Notes under the pieces: model-generated
The model's input: only the letters and a program-made list of their open reading frames with translations
Database searches by the model: none
What the model was told of the DNA's origin: nothing
Part shown: piece after piece, positions 5,819 to 6,177 of the stretch
Numbering within the stretch: position 1 is the stretch's first letter
How the letters are laid out: the number at the start of each line of letters is the position of its first letter
Position numbers and translations under genes: made by a program
Assembly (NCBI GenBank): GCA_002477905.1
Contig: DLLB01000038.1
Coordinates: 1-6,177 of the forward strand
From: Clostridiales bacterium UBA7573
GTDB taxonomy: Bacteria; Bacillota; Clostridia; Oscillospirales; CAG-272
Direction of reading: 5' to 3'
Length of the DNA stretch: 6,177 bases

Positions 5819-5840
5819 TCGCAAAATGCAAAAAACAGCA

Positions 5841-5877
5841 GGCGCATCCGAAAAAGCAAATTTTTTTCGGATGCGCC
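5841..5877. terminator. Hairpin between convergent spoVAE and GH18 genes
   Basis: Bases 5841-5855 and 5863-5877 form a perfect 15-bp stem (10 GC-rich pairs plus five A-T pairs next to a 7-base loop). On the minus strand the stem is followed by TGCTGTTTTTTGCATTTT, a good U-rich tail, so it fits best as terminator of the GH18 gene. On the plus strand, 23 bases after the spoVAE stop, the T-run lies on the loop side and the tail ATACCG is not T-rich, so plus-strand termination would be weaker or need the stem alone. Confidence 0.75.
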
Positions 5878-5920
5878 ATACCGATCGGTTTGAGCGGAGA
5901 TTTGGTTATAAAATTAAAAA

Positions 5921-6177
5921 TTATAAGATATTGTAGTTTTCCGCGAGTACGCTGTAAAGCTGCGGGAAATACCGCATGATGTTCCAGATCCCGATCCCGC
6001 GCAAACCGTATTTGGGAATCAACGCAAGCGAAGCTTCTACACTGCGCGCGTCGGAAAACCAAACTTCATGCTGGTTGCCGTTTGCGTCGTAATAGGTGAA
6101 GAATGGAGATTGTGCTCGCTCGTCATACTGAATTTGCGCCTGCACCTGCAACGCGAGCTGCAACGCCTGCACGTTGG
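5921..6177 (-). CDS. C-terminal part of GH18 spore-germination hydrolase (SleL/YaaH-like), gene cut by window edge
   Basis: Only the last 84 or so residues are present; the frame stays open to base 6177 and the true start lies outside. The visible part matches the end of a glycoside hydrolase family 18 barrel of the SleL/YaaH/YdhD type: IQYDERAQSPFFTYYD, then HEVWFSDARSVEASLAL, then YGLRGIGIWNIMRYFPQLY. These are the last barrel strands, with the W of GIGIW closing the active-site pocket in GH18 enzymes. Such proteins commonly carry N-terminal LysM domains and act on spore cortex peptidoglycan, as N-acetylglucosaminidases in the case of SleL. Whether LysM domains and the DxxDxDxE catalytic motif are present cannot be seen. 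It ends at TAA (5923-5921) and converges with spoVAE. An internal GTG at 6172-6170 is not a start. Confidence 0.82.
   Translation of the reverse strand, partial: NVQALQLALQVQAQIQYDERAQSPFFTYYDANGNQHEVWFSDARSVEASLALIPKYGLRGIGIWNIMRYFPQLYSVLAENYNIL

Noticed and set aside
1..6177. CRISPR arrays, tRNA/rRNA genes, insertion sequences, phage or toxin-antitoxin genes
   Set aside because: No regularly spaced repeats, cloverleaf-like blocks, transposase motifs or short two-gene modules were seen on either strand; all gaps are under 220 bases and are accounted for by promoters and hairpins.

Overview
The window reads as chromosomal DNA from an endospore-forming Firmicute, most likely a member of the class Clostridia. 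It carries a compact spoVAC-spoVAD-spoVAE cluster, the end of a GH18 hydrolase of the spore-germination type, strong GGAGG-like ribosome binding sites and near-consensus SigA-type promoters. The three-gene spoVA arrangement, without spoVAA, spoVAB, spoVAEa or spoVAF, is the form usual in clostridia; Bacillus operons are longer. The genus cannot be fixed from the sequence alone.

Left part (1-2641): a perfect 21-bp hairpin lies at the edge, directly after a minus-strand VOC/glyoxalase-family gene (45-422). A divergent promoter region (about 487-583) separates it from a plus-strand MATE-family efflux transporter (638-1978). The transporter converges, across a 12-base gap with no visible terminator, on a minus-strand flavin reductase-like FMN-binding protein (1991-2641) that ends in a very basic tail.

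Middle (2642-3998): a second pair of back-to-back promoters drives the flavin reductase leftward and gpsA (2819-3808) rightward. gpsA encodes NAD(P)-dependent glycerol-3-phosphate dehydrogenase, which supplies the glycerol phosphate backbone for membrane phospholipids. Two hairpins follow it, the second a strong bidirectional terminator, so gpsA and the spoVA genes are probably separate transcription units.

Right part (3999-6177): spoVAC, spoVAD and spoVAE are tightly packed (9-base gap, then a 4-base ATGA overlap) and should be translated from one mRNA. Their products belong to the channel apparatus that loads dipicolinic acid into the forespore and releases it at germination. A hairpin separates them from a convergent minus-strand gene of which only the C-terminal 84 or so residues are present, a GH18/SleL-YaaH-like protein probably acting on spore cortex peptidoglycan. 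DPA transport and cortex breakdown genes are therefore adjacent.

Every gene here fits a known family, and I see no sign of a mobile element, CRISPR array, phage gene or undescribed system. The points worth a second look concern regulatory DNA: the divergent promoter pairs, the unusual hairpins, a palindrome in front of spoVAC, a recurrent intergenic 11-mer and the basic tail of the flavin reductase. No stretch longer than 300 bases lacks a gene.
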